DNA of 64,000 nt from JAFGOG01 sp034429215 (GCA_034429215.1 DAOUGI010000016.1:24789-88788); one strand, 5' to 3'; counted from the stretch's first letter, positions 9,819 to 19,271 are shown. Notes: a model not told the origin generated them from the sequence alone. Program-made: numbers and translations.

Positions 9819-11345
9819 ATGGTAGATGTTCTGAATGAGGTCCGGCGGGCAATGGAGCGCGGCCGCCGCTTGAGCGGCGTGCTGTTGCCCGGCGAGACGG
9901 TAGTGGTCGGCGTGTCAGGCGGCCCGGATTCGCTCTGCCTGCTGCATGTGCTATGCCGGCTGTGCGGCGAGTACGATTTGGACCTGCATGTGGCCCATCT
10001 CCACCACGGCCTGCGCGGCGATGAGGCCGACGCCGATGCCGAGTTCGTCCGCGGCCTAGCTGCCGACTGGCAGTTGCCGTGCAATATTGAACATGCCGAC
10101 GTCCCGACCCTGGCTCACGAGCACCGCTTGGCTGTCGAGGAAGCGGCACGGAACGCTCGATATGTATTCCTGGCACGCGTGGCCGGTGAGGTGGGTGCCA
10201 AGACCATTGCCGTGGGCCACAATGCCGACGACCAGGCCGAGACAGTGCTGATGCACTTTCTGCGCGGTTCGGGCCTTGCCGGCCTGCGCGGCATGTTGCC
10301 CATCACGCTCCTGGAGAATTATCGCCTTCCTGCAACTGGTGAGCACGGCGAGCCCATTCAGGATTCGAAATGTAGAGTCCAAAATCCGAAACTGTTCCGC
10401 CCTCTGCTGAAAGTGACCCGGGCCGAGATCGAGGCATATTGCAGCTTTCACGGCCTCGAGCCGCGCTTTGACCGCTCAAACCTGGACACGACCTACTTTC
10501 GCAACTGGCTGCGGCACGAGGTTCTGCCGCTCCTGGCTCGGCATAATCCGAATGTGCAAGAGGTGCTGTGCAGGTCGGCACGGGTGATCGCCGATGATTA
10601 TGCGCTGCTGCGGACGCTGCTTGAGGAGACCTGGCCGCAGGTGGTGATCGAGGAGACGAAGGAGGCCATCGTCTTTGACCTGGCAGCCTGGCGGGGGTTG
10701 GCTACCAGTTTGCAGCGCTCGGCGCTGCGCGAGGCGATCCACCGCCTGCGCCGGTCACTGCGCAACATCAACTTTATCCATGTGGAGAACGCCCTGGAGG
10801 TGGCCCGCGACGGCAAGACAGGCGATCAGGCCACCTTGCCCCAAGGGCTGATGCTCACATTGGACTATGACCGGTTCACGGTGGCTGCTGGGCGAGGGGA
10901 TGCCAGGGGATGGCTGCCCGATTGGCCGCTGCTGCCTCCGGCCACCGAAGGACTGCTGCTGAATATCCCCGGCATGACCCCGCTGCCCGGCTCCGATTGG
11001 GCCGTCGACGCCGTGATCGTGGATATCGCAGAGCTCGCCCCCGGCTGGGAGGCTAATGCCGACCCGTGGCGAGCCTTTCTGGATGCGCAGGCTGTCGGCA
11101 CCCGGCTCGCGCTACGAACCCGCCGGGCCGGGGACCGGTTCCAACCGCTTGGGCTGGGCGGACATGAGGTCAAGCTGGCCGATTTCTTGACAAACCGAAA
11201 GGTGCCGCGCGCCGTTCGCGACCGGCTGCCCCTGTTGGCTTGTGAATGGGGCATTGCCTGGCTGTGCGGCCAGCGGGTGGACGAGCGTGCCTCGATCCGG
11301 AGTGCGACCGAGCGGGTGCTGGTTTTGCGTTTTGTGCGTTTGTGA
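9819..11345 (+). CDS. tilS: tRNA(Ile)-lysidine synthase TilS
   Basis: A 508-residue PP-loop ATPase that converts cytidine 34 of tRNA-Ile(CAU) to lysidine. The P-loop is VGVSGGPDS (about residues 29-37), followed by HLHHGLRGDEADADAEF and HNADDQAETVLMHFLRGSGLAGLRGM, all hallmarks of TilS. The C-terminal part (GDRFQPLGLGG, LADFLTNRKVP) matches the TilS substrate-binding domain. The segment encoding DSKCRVQNPKL (10361-10392) is unusually AT-rich and reads like an in-frame insertion. The ATG is preceded only by a weak GGAAG. It ends ten bases from the convergent moaC. Confidence 0.92.
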   Translation: MVDVLNEVRRAMERGRRLSGVLLPGETVVVGVSGGPDSLCLLHVLCRLCGEYDLDLHVAHLHHGLRGDEADADAEFVRGLAADWQLPCNIEHADVPTLAHEHRLAVEEAARNARYVFLARVAGEVGAKTIAVGHNADDQAETVLMHFLRGSGLAGLRGMLPITLLENYRLPATGEHGEPIQDSKCRVQNPKLFRPLLKVTRAEIEAYCSFHGLEPRFDRSNLDTTYFRNWLRHEVLPLLARHNPNVQEVLCRSARVIADDYALLRTLLEETWPQVVIEETKEAIVFDLAAWRGLATSLQRSALREAIHRLRRSLRNINFIHVENALEVARDGKTGDQATLPQGLMLTLDYDRFTVAAGRGDARGWLPDWPLLPPATEGLLLNIPGMTPLPGSDWAVDAVIVDIAELAPGWEANADPWRAFLDAQAVGTRLALRTRRAGDRFQPLGLGGHEVKLADFLTNRKVPRAVRDRLPLLACEWGIAWLCGQRVDERASIRSATERVLVLRFVRL

Positions 11346-11354
11346 TCCGGTCGG

Positions 11355-11861
11355 TTACGGATCTTCCCGGTTCCACTCGCCGCTCTTGCCGCCGCTCTTG
11401 TGCATCAGCCTTATTTCTGAAATGCACATGGCCCGGTCAACCGCCTTGCACATGTCATAGGCTGTGAGAGCGGCTACGGCTACGGCGGTCAGTGCCTCCA
11501 TCTCGACGCCGGTCTTGCCTGTGGTCCGCACGGTAGCCCGGATGTCGATCCAGGCCCGCCCTTCGACCGTGGCGGGGGTGAACTCGACGGCGATGTGAGT
11601 CAGCAGCAGGGGGTGGCACATCGGGATCAGCTCGTGGGCCCGCTTGGCCGCCTGGATGCCGGCGATCTGGGCTACGGTCAGCACGTCACCCTTTTTCACC
11701 CCACCGGCCTGGATGAGCGCTAACGTTTCCGGCTGCATTGTGATCTGCCCGCCGGCAACGGCTACCCTTTCGGTGTCCGGCTTGTCGCCGACGTCGACCA
11801 TACGGGCGTGACTCTCGTCGTCTAGGTGGGAGAGCTTGATGGAGTTCTGTCTTGGGGACAT
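11355..11861 (-). CDS. moaC: Cyclic pyranopterin monophosphate synthase MoaC
   Basis: A 168-residue enzyme of molybdopterin synthesis that rearranges 3',8-cyclo-GTP into cyclic pyranopterin monophosphate. Family motifs are KLSHLDDESHARMVDVG at the N-terminus, AAKRAHELIPMCHPLLLTH in the middle and GVEMEALTAVAVAALTAYDMCKA towards the end. Length is typical. It begins two bases after moaA ends, so the two consecutive steps are cotranscribed. The product would serve the molybdenum hydroxylase encoded near 53 kb; later pathway genes (moaD, moaE, moeA) are not in the window. Confidence 0.96.
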   Translation of the reverse strand: MSPRQNSIKLSHLDDESHARMVDVGDKPDTERVAVAGGQITMQPETLALIQAGGVKKGDVLTVAQIAGIQAAKRAHELIPMCHPLLLTHIAVEFTPATVEGRAWIDIRATVRTTGKTGVEMEALTAVAVAALTAYDMCKAVDRAMCISEIRLMHKSGGKSGEWNREDP

Positions 11862-11863
11862 TT

Positions 11864-12856
11864 TTACCCACCGATCTCGGACATCGTCCGGCCCTGCGGG
11901 GGTTGAGCCTGGTCCAGGTGATGGCGTTCCGGCTTGAGCCGAATGGCCCGGAGCAGCATCCCTTTCACCATCGCCAGATCGGCGCCTGCGCGCAACGCAG
12001 GGCGTAGATCTAATTCATCGTCACTCATCAGGCACGGCCGTAACCGGCCGTCGGCTGTGAGCCGTAACCGGTTGCAGGCGCGGCAAAAGTGGTCGCTGAG
12101 GGCGGCGATGAATCCAACCGTCCCGGCGGCGCCGGGCAGACGGTAGTAGCGCGCCGGGCCGTTACCGGCCGGTGAGTCTGCCTCCGCTGCTTCCAATGGT
12201 CCCAACGCCGTCTCGATCCGATCCCGTACCTCTCTGATCGGCACTGCGCCGTCGCCGGCCCAATCCACATTGGCGCCGATCGGCATCAGCTCGATAAAAC
12301 GCACGTGCCACCCGTCGGATAGAGTCCGCCGGGAAAAATCAACGACTTCGTCATCATTCAGACCGCGCACGACGACCATGTTAAGCTTGATGGGAGCCAG
12401 ACCGGCGGCTTGCGCTGCGGCTATGCCGGCCCATACATCATCCAGTCGCCCCAAGCGGGTGATCCGCTCAAAGCGCTCGGGGCGGAGCGTGTCAAGGCTG
12501 ATGTTGACCCGCTGCAGCCCGGCTTCTGCAAGTGTCTGCGCATGGTCGGCCAGCAGGGTCCCGTTCGTTGTTATTGACAGGTCGTCGATGCCGGGGATGG
12601 CGGCCAATATCCGCACTAGATCGGGCAAGCCCAACCGCGCCAGCGGCTCTCCGCCGGTGAGGCGCACCTTGCGCACTCCAAGCTCGGCCGCGGCACGTAC
12701 GACAAGAGCTATTTCCTCGTAGCGCAATATCTCGCTGTGGGCTTGTTTGCCGATCCCTCCGGCCGGCATGCAGTAGACACAGCGCAGGTTGCAGCGGTCG
12801 GTCACCGACACGCGCAGGTAGTTAATTGCCCGGCCGAAATCGTCCTGGTGGGGCAT
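11864..12856 (-). CDS. moaA: GTP 3',8-cyclase MoaA
   Basis: A 330-residue radical SAM enzyme catalysing the first step of molybdenum cofactor synthesis. The radical SAM cluster motif is CNLRCVYC (CxxxCxxC, about residues 22-29). The second, GTP-binding cluster is supplied by the C-terminal HFCRACNRLRLTADGRLRPC. KVRLTGGEPL matches the SAM-binding GGE motif. The usual C-terminal Gly-Gly tail is also present (SEIGG). It starts three bases after the small duplicated-domain gene and is followed by moaC. Confidence 0.96.
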   Translation of the reverse strand: MPHQDDFGRAINYLRVSVTDRCNLRCVYCMPAGGIGKQAHSEILRYEEIALVVRAAAELGVRKVRLTGGEPLARLGLPDLVRILAAIPGIDDLSITTNGTLLADHAQTLAEAGLQRVNISLDTLRPERFERITRLGRLDDVWAGIAAAQAAGLAPIKLNMVVVRGLNDDEVVDFSRRTLSDGWHVRFIELMPIGANVDWAGDGAVPIREVRDRIETALGPLEAAEADSPAGNGPARYYRLPGAAGTVGFIAALSDHFCRACNRLRLTADGRLRPCLMSDDELDLRPALRAGADLAMVKGMLLRAIRLKPERHHLDQAQPPQGRTMSEIGG

Positions 12857-12859
12857 TGC

Positions 12860-13273
12860 TTATGGCTCTTTTGGGGAGCGGGGAAAACAACCCAGTTGGC
12901 ACTGTGACACACGGAGCCCTAGACCCTCGACGGCGCTGCTGACCTCCAGACGGCTGTGGCCCAGCCTGTCGGCAACGCGCCACACAGCGATGCAGGGGAG
13001 GCCCTCATCGCCAGCTTCTGCCCTCAGTGCAGCCTCGAGGGGTGGCGGCACCTGGATCATGGGGCGTACTATTTTGTGTGTGCCGGCGGCCTTGGAACCA
13101 TAGCCGAACAGACCTAGCTGACAGCGAGAGATGCGAATCCCCGCCTCGTCGGCTGCCCGTCCTACATCCAGCGGCTCCACATCCAGCTCTTTGGCAATCG
13201 CGTGGGCCTGGTGGCAGGTGAGGTGCCCCTCATCTAGGTGGTCCAACACGGCTTGATGTAACTGTTCGTCCAT
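12860..13273 (-). CDS. Duplicated-domain small protein preceding moaA
   Basis: A 137-residue soluble protein formed by two copies of one domain. Copy one runs about residues 20-58 (CHQAHAIAKELDVEPL ... RISRCQLGLFGY). Copy two runs about 93-132 (CIAVWRVADRLGHSRL ... RVSQCQLGCFPR). Each copy looks like a helix-turn-helix-sized unit opening with Cys and closing with a CQLGxF box, giving paired cysteines that could bind metal. It is the first gene of the moaA-moaC operon and has its own promoter, so a regulatory or metal-sensing role in molybdenum metabolism is possible. I cannot name the family with certainty. Confidence 0.75.
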   Translation of the reverse strand: MDEQLHQAVLDHLDEGHLTCHQAHAIAKELDVEPLDVGRAADEAGIRISRCQLGLFGYGSKAAGTHKIVRPMIQVPPPLEAALRAEAGDEGLPCIAVWRVADRLGHSRLEVSSAVEGLGLRVSQCQLGCFPRSPKEP

Positions 13274-13300
13274 GTCATCCTTTCTGCAAGAGGTAGCCGG

Positions 13301-13329
13301 ATTTTAATCCATTTGGGTTCAAAAAGCAA
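13301..13329 (-). promoter_or_regulatory. Promoter of the moa operon
   Basis: On the minus strand TTGCTT (13324-13329), 17 bases and TAAAAT (13301-13306). It faces the duplicated-domain gene, whose ATG at 13273 follows an AAAGGA box. Confidence 0.6.
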
Positions 13330-13356
13330 ACGGTTATGCTTGCGGCGCCGTGCTAT

Positions 13357-13385
13357 TTGCAGAATCAACTGATGTGGGGTATACT
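13357..13385 (+). promoter_or_regulatory. Promoter of the tRNA-Pro gene
   Basis: TTGCAG (13357-13362), 17 bases, TATACT (13380-13385), ending 13 bases before the mature tRNA 5' end. Confidence 0.65.
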
Positions 13386-13398
13386 AGCGGTGTTGTAG

Positions 13399-13472
13399 CG
13401 GGGCGTAGCGCAGACCGGTAGCGCGCACGGTTCGGGACCGTGAGGTCGGAGGTTCAAGTCCTCTCGCCCCGA
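13399..13472 (+). tRNA. tRNA-Pro (anticodon CGG)
   Basis: A 74-nt cloverleaf. The acceptor stem CGGGGCG pairs perfectly with CGCCCCG, with C1-G72 as is typical of bacterial tRNA-Pro. The anticodon stem CACGG/CCGTG encloses loop TTCGGGA, giving anticodon CGG. The T arm GGAGG-TTCAAGT-CCTCT includes one G-T pair, and the discriminator is A. CCA is not encoded. It is a monocistronic unit, with a promoter before it and a terminator after it. Confidence 0.95.
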
Positions 13473-13483
13473 CTGGTGACAAG

Positions 13484-13515
13484 AAAATGGGCAAATCCGC
13501 GGATTTGCCCATTTT
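13484..13515. terminator. Bidirectional terminator between tRNA-Pro and livF
   Basis: A perfect 32-base palindrome: AAAATGGGCAAATCCG at 13484-13499 and its complement at 13500-13515. It ends in T on both strands, so it can stop the tRNA transcript and the liv operon coming from the opposite side. Confidence 0.9.
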
Positions 13516-13539
13516 TGCTGTCCTGTAGGTATGCGGATT

Positions 13540-14253
<714 letters not shown>

Positions 14254-14254
14254 C

Positions 14255-15025
14255 TTACGCGACTGCCCTCCTTCCGAGGTAGGCTTCGATCACCTTTGGG
14301 TTGCGTTGAATTTCGGCCGGCGTCCCCTCGGCGATCTTTTGCCCGTAATCCAACACTGTGACTGTGTCGGAGATGCCCATAACCACCCGCATCTGGTGCT
14401 CGATGAGCAGGATGGTGGTGCCCACTTCGTCGCGCAGGCGGCGGATGAAGGCCATCATCTCCCGCGTCTCGGCCGGGTTCATGCCGGCCGTCGGCTCGTC
14501 GAGCAGCAACAGAGTGGGCTTGCTGGCCAGAGCGCGGGCGACCTCCAGTCGCCGCTGCTGGCCGTAGGGCAGGTTCTTGGCCATCCAGTCGCCTCGGCCG
14601 GTCAGTCCGACAAAGCTCAGCAGGCGCCGGGCTTCCTCCACCGTCGCTTGCTCTTCTTTAAGGGCGCCGGGTGTGTGAAAGATTGCGCCAAACAATCCCG
14701 CTTTCATGTGGGGGTGCTCGCCGACCATTACGTTCTCGATGACGGTCATGTTACTGAATAGCCGGATGTTCTGGTAGGTACGGGCGATGCCCAGGCGGGT
14801 GATCCGGTCGGGCAGCAGGCCCTCCACGGGACTGCCTTGGAACAGGATCGTCCCCTCTTCGTGATGGTAGAAGCCGGTCACACAGTTGAAGAAGGTAGTT
14901 TTGCCTGCCCCGTTCGGCCCGATGATGCTATGGATAGAGCGTTCCTTGATCTCGACGTCGAACTGACTGACCGCGCTCAAGCCTCCAAATCGTTTCGAGA
15001 CGTTTTTCGCTTCCAGGATTGCCAT
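14255..15025 (-). CDS. livG: Branched-chain amino acid ABC transporter ATPase LivG
   Basis: A 256-residue ABC ATPase. Walker A is GPNGAGKTT, the signature region is LPYGQQRRLEVARAL, Walker B is LLLLDEPTAGMN, and the His switch is LIEHQMRVV. The extended C-terminus (GTPAEIQRNPKVIEAYLG) is typical of LivG. It would pair with LivF beneath the LivH/LivM membrane core. It lies 29 bases after livM and one base before livF. Confidence 0.95.
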   Translation of the reverse strand: MAILEAKNVSKRFGGLSAVSQFDVEIKERSIHSIIGPNGAGKTTFFNCVTGFYHHEEGTILFQGSPVEGLLPDRITRLGIARTYQNIRLFSNMTVIENVMVGEHPHMKAGLFGAIFHTPGALKEEQATVEEARRLLSFVGLTGRGDWMAKNLPYGQQRRLEVARALASKPTLLLLDEPTAGMNPAETREMMAFIRRLRDEVGTTILLIEHQMRVVMGISDTVTVLDYGQKIAEGTPAEIQRNPKVIEAYLGRRAVA

Positions 15026-15054
15026 AGTTCCCTCTCTTGCCGGTAGCTGGTCAG

Positions 15055-16746
15055 CTAGGCTATGACGGTGACGTGTTTCTCACCGCTCTCGTCCAGGGTC
15101 TCAGCTTCAGCTTTGTGCAGCTCGATCTTGCGCCGCGCCTCCGGGATCAGGCCCTCGGGCCGGGTGAGCATCATCAACACCAGCGCGGCTCCAAACAGCA
15201 GCAGCCGATATTCGGAAAACTCGCGCAGGATCTCGGGCAAGCCGACCAGGGCGAACGCCCCGACGAGCACACCGGGGATGCTGCCCATGCCGCCGACAAT
15301 GATCACCGACAGGGCGTTGATTGAGATCATCAGCGTAAAGCTGTGGGGATAGATCGAACCGATCAAGGTGGCAAACAAAGCGCCGCTCAACCCCGAGAAG
15401 GCAGCGCCCGTAGCGAAGGCCAGCAGCTTGGTTTTGACCAGGTCGATGCCCATCGCCTGGGCTACGTCCTCATCCTCGCGCAATGCCATCCAGGCCCGGC
15501 CAAGCCGTGAGTCTTTGACCCGGATGGCCACAAAAGCGGCGAGCAGGCAGCCGATCACGATGAGATAGTACAGGCTGCTGGGACTGTTAAAGTTGAGTGG
15601 CCCAATCTCCGGCCTTGGGATGCGGGTGATACCGTTCGAACCGCCGATGTAGGGTTTGAGCCAGTCGGAAAGAGCGACGATGCGGATGATTTCCCCAAAG
15701 CCCAGGGTGACGATGGCCAGATAGTCGCCGCGCATGCCCAGCACGGGGACGCCCAGGATGATGCCGGCCAGCGTGGCGACGAGCACGGCAAACGGCAGCG
15801 CCGTCCAGAAGCTCAACTGAAAGCCGAGCAATTGCATGGTGGCCCACTGGATTTCTGGGGAGGTCAGGACGCCCATGGTGTAGGCACCGAGGGCAAAGAA
15901 GGCGACATAGCCCAGGTCGAGCAGCCCGGCAAAGCCGACCACGATGTTCAGCCCCAGGCCCATAAGAACGTACAACCCCACCAGATACAGCACCTGACTG
16001 GGGTACGAACCGCTAAGAGGCAGGAGCAGGACGACGAGCGCTGCCAGGACCACTTGGCTGATCTTGTAGGCGCGCCGCTGGGCGGGGGGCAGGTTGGCGA
16101 TGCGCTGTTTAACCGAGCCTCCAATTTCCCCCCATAGATAGGTTGCGCCCGCTCCCACCACGAACACGATCACGGCGACGAGCACGGTGAGCCCTCGCTG
16201 GGCAAAGAATGCGCTGCCCACGATGGCCAAGAGCGGTATCAGGGCGAGCCCCACGACCAGCGCCCGACGCAATCGATTTGGCAGCAGGTAGATAGCCCCC
16301 ACCAGGGCTCCAATGATCAGGCCGAAGAGCAGAAGGGCGATGATCCCAGGGACAAGCCCCAGGCCGAAGGTCAATAAATCATAGAGCTGGGGTGAGGCGC
16401 GGATAAGCACCGAGCGCAGGTTGATCCAGTTGCCGATGAGCACCAACGCAGCCAGGAAGACGCTGATCAGCAGCCCGGCCAGGGCGCCGCCGCCGACCAC
16501 CCGCAAGCGCGGGAGTGCCTTCCCAGACGAGGCCAGCATCCGCCGCACCGCCATGGAGCAAAAGAGCGCATAGGCGAGCAGCAACAGGGTCTGACCCAGG
16601 GACAGGACGGGGTAGACCACCGCCCGCACAGTTGAGGCTTCAACGATGCCGATGAGGCACGTCAGCAAAGTGATGAGGCCACCGATCAGCCCTATCCGGA
16701 TCGCCGGGGACAGGTCGAAACGAGTGTCTGTATCTCTTGTCCGCAT
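15055..16746 (-). CDS. livM: Branched-chain amino acid ABC permease LivM with long N-terminal membrane extension
   Basis: A 563-residue integral membrane protein. The C-terminal 330 residues are the LivM permease: VLMGLGLNIVVGFAGLLDLGYVAFFALGAY, the cytoplasmic loop AIVTLGFGEIIRI, and RVKDSRLGRAWMALREDEDVAQAMGID. Before it lie about 220 extra residues with roughly six hydrophobic segments; usual LivM proteins are 300-430 residues. The extension could be a fused membrane domain or a lineage trait. It is cotranscribed with livH upstream and livG downstream. Confidence 0.9.
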   Translation of the reverse strand: MRTRDTDTRFDLSPAIRIGLIGGLITLLTCLIGIVEASTVRAVVYPVLSLGQTLLLLAYALFCSMAVRRMLASSGKALPRLRVVGGGALAGLLISVFLAALVLIGNWINLRSVLIRASPQLYDLLTFGLGLVPGIIALLLFGLIIGALVGAIYLLPNRLRRALVVGLALIPLLAIVGSAFFAQRGLTVLVAVIVFVVGAGATYLWGEIGGSVKQRIANLPPAQRRAYKISQVVLAALVVLLLPLSGSYPSQVLYLVGLYVLMGLGLNIVVGFAGLLDLGYVAFFALGAYTMGVLTSPEIQWATMQLLGFQLSFWTALPFAVLVATLAGIILGVPVLGMRGDYLAIVTLGFGEIIRIVALSDWLKPYIGGSNGITRIPRPEIGPLNFNSPSSLYYLIVIGCLLAAFVAIRVKDSRLGRAWMALREDEDVAQAMGIDLVKTKLLAFATGAAFSGLSGALFATLIGSIYPHSFTLMISINALSVIIVGGMGSIPGVLVGAFALVGLPEILREFSEYRLLLFGAALVLMMLTRPEGLIPEARRKIELHKAEAETLDESGEKHVTVIA

Positions 16747-16771
16747 CTGTTCCGTTCCTTTCCGCTGCCGC

Positions 16772-17863
16772 TTAGGCCTTCTTGGTCGCCAGGCGCTCGC
16801 CCAGGATACCGGTCGGCCGGAAGATCAGGACCAGCACCAGCATGATGAACGCCAGCGCGTCCTTGAGCTGATAGGGAGCCGGGATGCATCCTGTCGTGCC
16901 CCAGCTACACGCTCCATCCAGGACCAGGTTGGGGAAGAGCGATTCGGCGATGCCCAGGAACATGCCGCCAAGCATGGCTCCGACCACGTTGCCGATGCCG
17001 CCCAGTACAGCGGCGGTGAAGGCCTTGATGCCGGGGAAGAAGCCCATGTCGAATTTGACCTGTTTGAACAGCAGGGCATAAAAGAACCCGGCAGCGCCCG
17101 CCAGCGCCCCTCCGACGACGAAGGTGATAACGATGATCCGGTCGACGTCGATGCCCATCAAGGCGGCAGCGTCTTTGTCTTCAGAGACGGCCTGCATCGC
17201 CTTGCCGGTCTTGGTGCGCTGGACAAAAAGGTAGAGGATGATCAAAAAGATCACCGCCGCGGCAATGACCACCACCTGGGTTTTCAGGACGTCGACGCCA
17301 AAGATGTTCCAGTTTCCCTTTAGCAGGTCAAAGTCGGGATAGCCTTTGACGTTCGAGCCGAAAAGGCCGAGAAAGGTGTATTGGAGAAAGTAGGAAGCGC
17401 CGATGGCCGTGATCAGCGGCACCAGGCGGGGAGCCCGGCGCAGCGGCCGGTAGGCGATCCGTTCCAGCATGACGGCAATGGTGAGGGACACGGCCATGGC
17501 GATTAGGAGGACGATGGCCAAACCGACGATGGTGAGCCCCCAGCCACGGTCGAACCAGCCGGCCTGGTCCATGGCGCCTGCCACAAAGTAGCCGATGAAG
17601 GGGCCGGCCATAAAGACCTCGCTGTGGGCAAAATTGATCATGCGCAGGATGCCATAGACCAGCGTATAGCCAAGGGCGATGAGGGCGTAGATGCTACCCT
17701 GCGCAATGCCGTAGATAATCAGATTCAACCATTGCGTAAGAGTATAATGGCCCCACGTCAAGGTGTTGATGGCACCATAGATTACGACGGCCAGGATGGC
17801 CAACCCGATGAGCCACATGGCCACCATTGTCCCGGACGTACGTCTTCTCAGGCGTTGAAGCAT
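16772..17863 (-). CDS. livH: Branched-chain amino acid ABC permease LivH
   Basis: A 363-residue membrane permease. Family motifs are GIAQGSIYALIALGYTLVYGILRMINFAHSEVFMAG, RRAPRLVPLITAIGASYFLQ, AVSEDKDAAALMGID and AAVLGGIGNVVGAMLGG. I start it at 17863, where AGGAG lies seven bases upstream; an in-frame ATG 48 bases earlier lacks a ribosome site. A stem-loop separates it from livK, which would let the binding protein be made in excess. Confidence 0.93.
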   Translation of the reverse strand: MLQRLRRRTSGTMVAMWLIGLAILAVVIYGAINTLTWGHYTLTQWLNLIIYGIAQGSIYALIALGYTLVYGILRMINFAHSEVFMAGPFIGYFVAGAMDQAGWFDRGWGLTIVGLAIVLLIAMAVSLTIAVMLERIAYRPLRRAPRLVPLITAIGASYFLQYTFLGLFGSNVKGYPDFDLLKGNWNIFGVDVLKTQVVVIAAAVIFLIILYLFVQRTKTGKAMQAVSEDKDAAALMGIDVDRIIVITFVVGGALAGAAGFFYALLFKQVKFDMGFFPGIKAFTAAVLGGIGNVVGAMLGGMFLGIAESLFPNLVLDGACSWGTTGCIPAPYQLKDALAFIMLVLVLIFRPTGILGERLATKKA

Positions 17864-17885
17864 GGCGACTCTCCTGTGTTTTACC

Positions 17886-17920
17886 AGGCAGGGGCGGGCA
17901 TACGTGCCCACCCCTGCCCT
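17886..17920 (-). promoter_or_regulatory. Intercistronic stem-loop between livK and livH
   Basis: Two 15-16 base arms (17886-17900 and 17905-17920) pair around a four-base loop with one mismatch. No T-run follows on the minus strand, so it looks like an mRNA-stabilising or attenuating hairpin rather than a full terminator. Confidence 0.6.
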
Positions 17921-17975
17921 GTTTCAAGTTATTCAGACGTCAATCGTCTGCACGGTTGTCAACACCTGGCCGGGA

Positions 17976-19220
17976 CTAGGGCCAGATCTTTTTCGGGTTG
18001 CTGTCTGCGTCGACACCGGGATTCCAGGTGGCCGGGTCGGCGTTCGTGCACTCGTAGACGGCGATCTTGGGGTCGGCGCAGTCGCCGGTGGCCGTGCAGG
18101 TCAGGTTGCCGGTGATCCCCTTGTGATCCTTGGTGGCGAGCATGGCGGCGACCAATGCCTTGCGCGGGATTAGTAGCCCGTCGCCATTCTTGATGGCGAC
18201 CTTTTCGATGGCGTTAAAGATGACGTTGGCCCCGTCGTAGGCGTGGGCATGGAAGGGGGCCAATACTGATCCGCCAGACTTGGCTTTGTACTTGACCAAA
18301 AAGTCGGCGTAGCCACCACCAAAAGCCGAAAAGTCTGGGCTAGACCAGTTCATGCCCAGCCCAGCGTCGCCGGCCGCCTTCAGAAAGTCGGCCGAGAAGA
18401 TGCCGTCGGCGCCGGCCAGCTGCACATTCTCCATGCCGGGGGTCTGTTTGGCCTGGGACGTGATTTGTGCACCGGCGGCGATAAAGATCGGGTAGTAGAA
18501 GAACTCTGGTGCACCGCCCGCAACACTTGTGAGCATCGGCTTCATGTCGGTGTCAGTAGGCGCCACCGCTTCTTGGGCAGTAATGGTGCCGCCCAGCTTT
18601 TTGAACTCTTCGGCAAACACTTGCTGCAGCTTGTCGGCGTACAGACTGCCGTCGTGGCAGGTGGCTGCCTTCTTGAAGCCCTTTTCCCAGGCGTACTGGG
18701 CCATGGCCTTGCCCTGGACCAAGTCGTTGTGGGCGGTTCGCATGTAGCACCAGTAGTCCGCCGGCCGGTCCGCTGCCGTCAGGTCGGGCGCGGTGTTGGA
18801 AGCGGAGATCATGGGGATGCTCTGCGCGCACATGATGGGCAGGGCCGCGCGGGCCTCGCTGGAGCAGCTCGTGCCGACCACGGCCGCCAGCTTCGGGTCA
18901 GCCGCCAGCTTTGTGGCAGCGGTCTGGCCGCCCTCGGCGCTGCACAGCGTGTCCTCGCCGATCAGCTCGATCTTGTGGCCCAGGAGGGTGCCACCCCGGT
19001 CGTCGATGGCGACCTCGACGCCCAACTTGGTGTCGGTGCCCAGCGACGCATCAGAGCCGGAGACGACCATCATGTAGGCGATGCGGATCGGCTCATCTTT
19101 CCCCACGGTCACACAGATGTCCCCCTCGGGGCATGCTGCCGCGGCAGTACCACCCCCACAGGCAGCCAGCAAAGGCAACAGCATTGCCGCCAGGGCTAAA
19201 AGTGCGAATACCTTCTTCAT
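17976..19220 (-). CDS. livK: Branched-chain amino acid ABC transporter substrate-binding lipoprotein
   Basis: A 414-residue extracytoplasmic binding protein. The N-terminus has a lipoprotein signal (MKKVFALLALAAMLLPLLAACGGG; lipobox LAAC, Cys21). The mature part has the type I periplasmic-binding fold of the Leu/Ile/Val family, with IRIAYMMVVSGSDASLGTD, KIELIGEDTLCSAEGG, AVVGTSCSSEARAALPI and HAHAYDGANVIFNAI. Substrate cannot be fixed by eye; branched-chain amino acids, amides or aromatic compounds are possible. An AGGGAGGAG site precedes the ATG. It is the first gene of the liv operon, preceded by a roughly 200-base leader. Confidence 0.92.
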   Translation of the reverse strand: MKKVFALLALAAMLLPLLAACGGGTAAAACPEGDICVTVGKDEPIRIAYMMVVSGSDASLGTDTKLGVEVAIDDRGGTLLGHKIELIGEDTLCSAEGGQTAATKLAADPKLAAVVGTSCSSEARAALPIMCAQSIPMISASNTAPDLTAADRPADYWCYMRTAHNDLVQGKAMAQYAWEKGFKKAATCHDGSLYADKLQQVFAEEFKKLGGTITAQEAVAPTDTDMKPMLTSVAGGAPEFFYYPIFIAAGAQITSQAKQTPGMENVQLAGADGIFSADFLKAAGDAGLGMNWSSPDFSAFGGGYADFLVKYKAKSGGSVLAPFHAHAYDGANVIFNAIEKVAIKNGDGLLIPRKALVAAMLATKDHKGITGNLTCTATGDCADPKIAVYECTNADPATWNPGVDADSNPKKIWP

Positions 19221-19271
19221 TTCGAAATCTCCTCCCTTGATTTACGAGTTTTGTATCTCAGTCCAACCTGC

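Noticed and set aside
18465..19199. 244-codon open frame opposite livK
   Set aside because: The livK frame has a lipoprotein signal and binding-protein motifs. The other strand gives an Arg/His-rich product without a domain.
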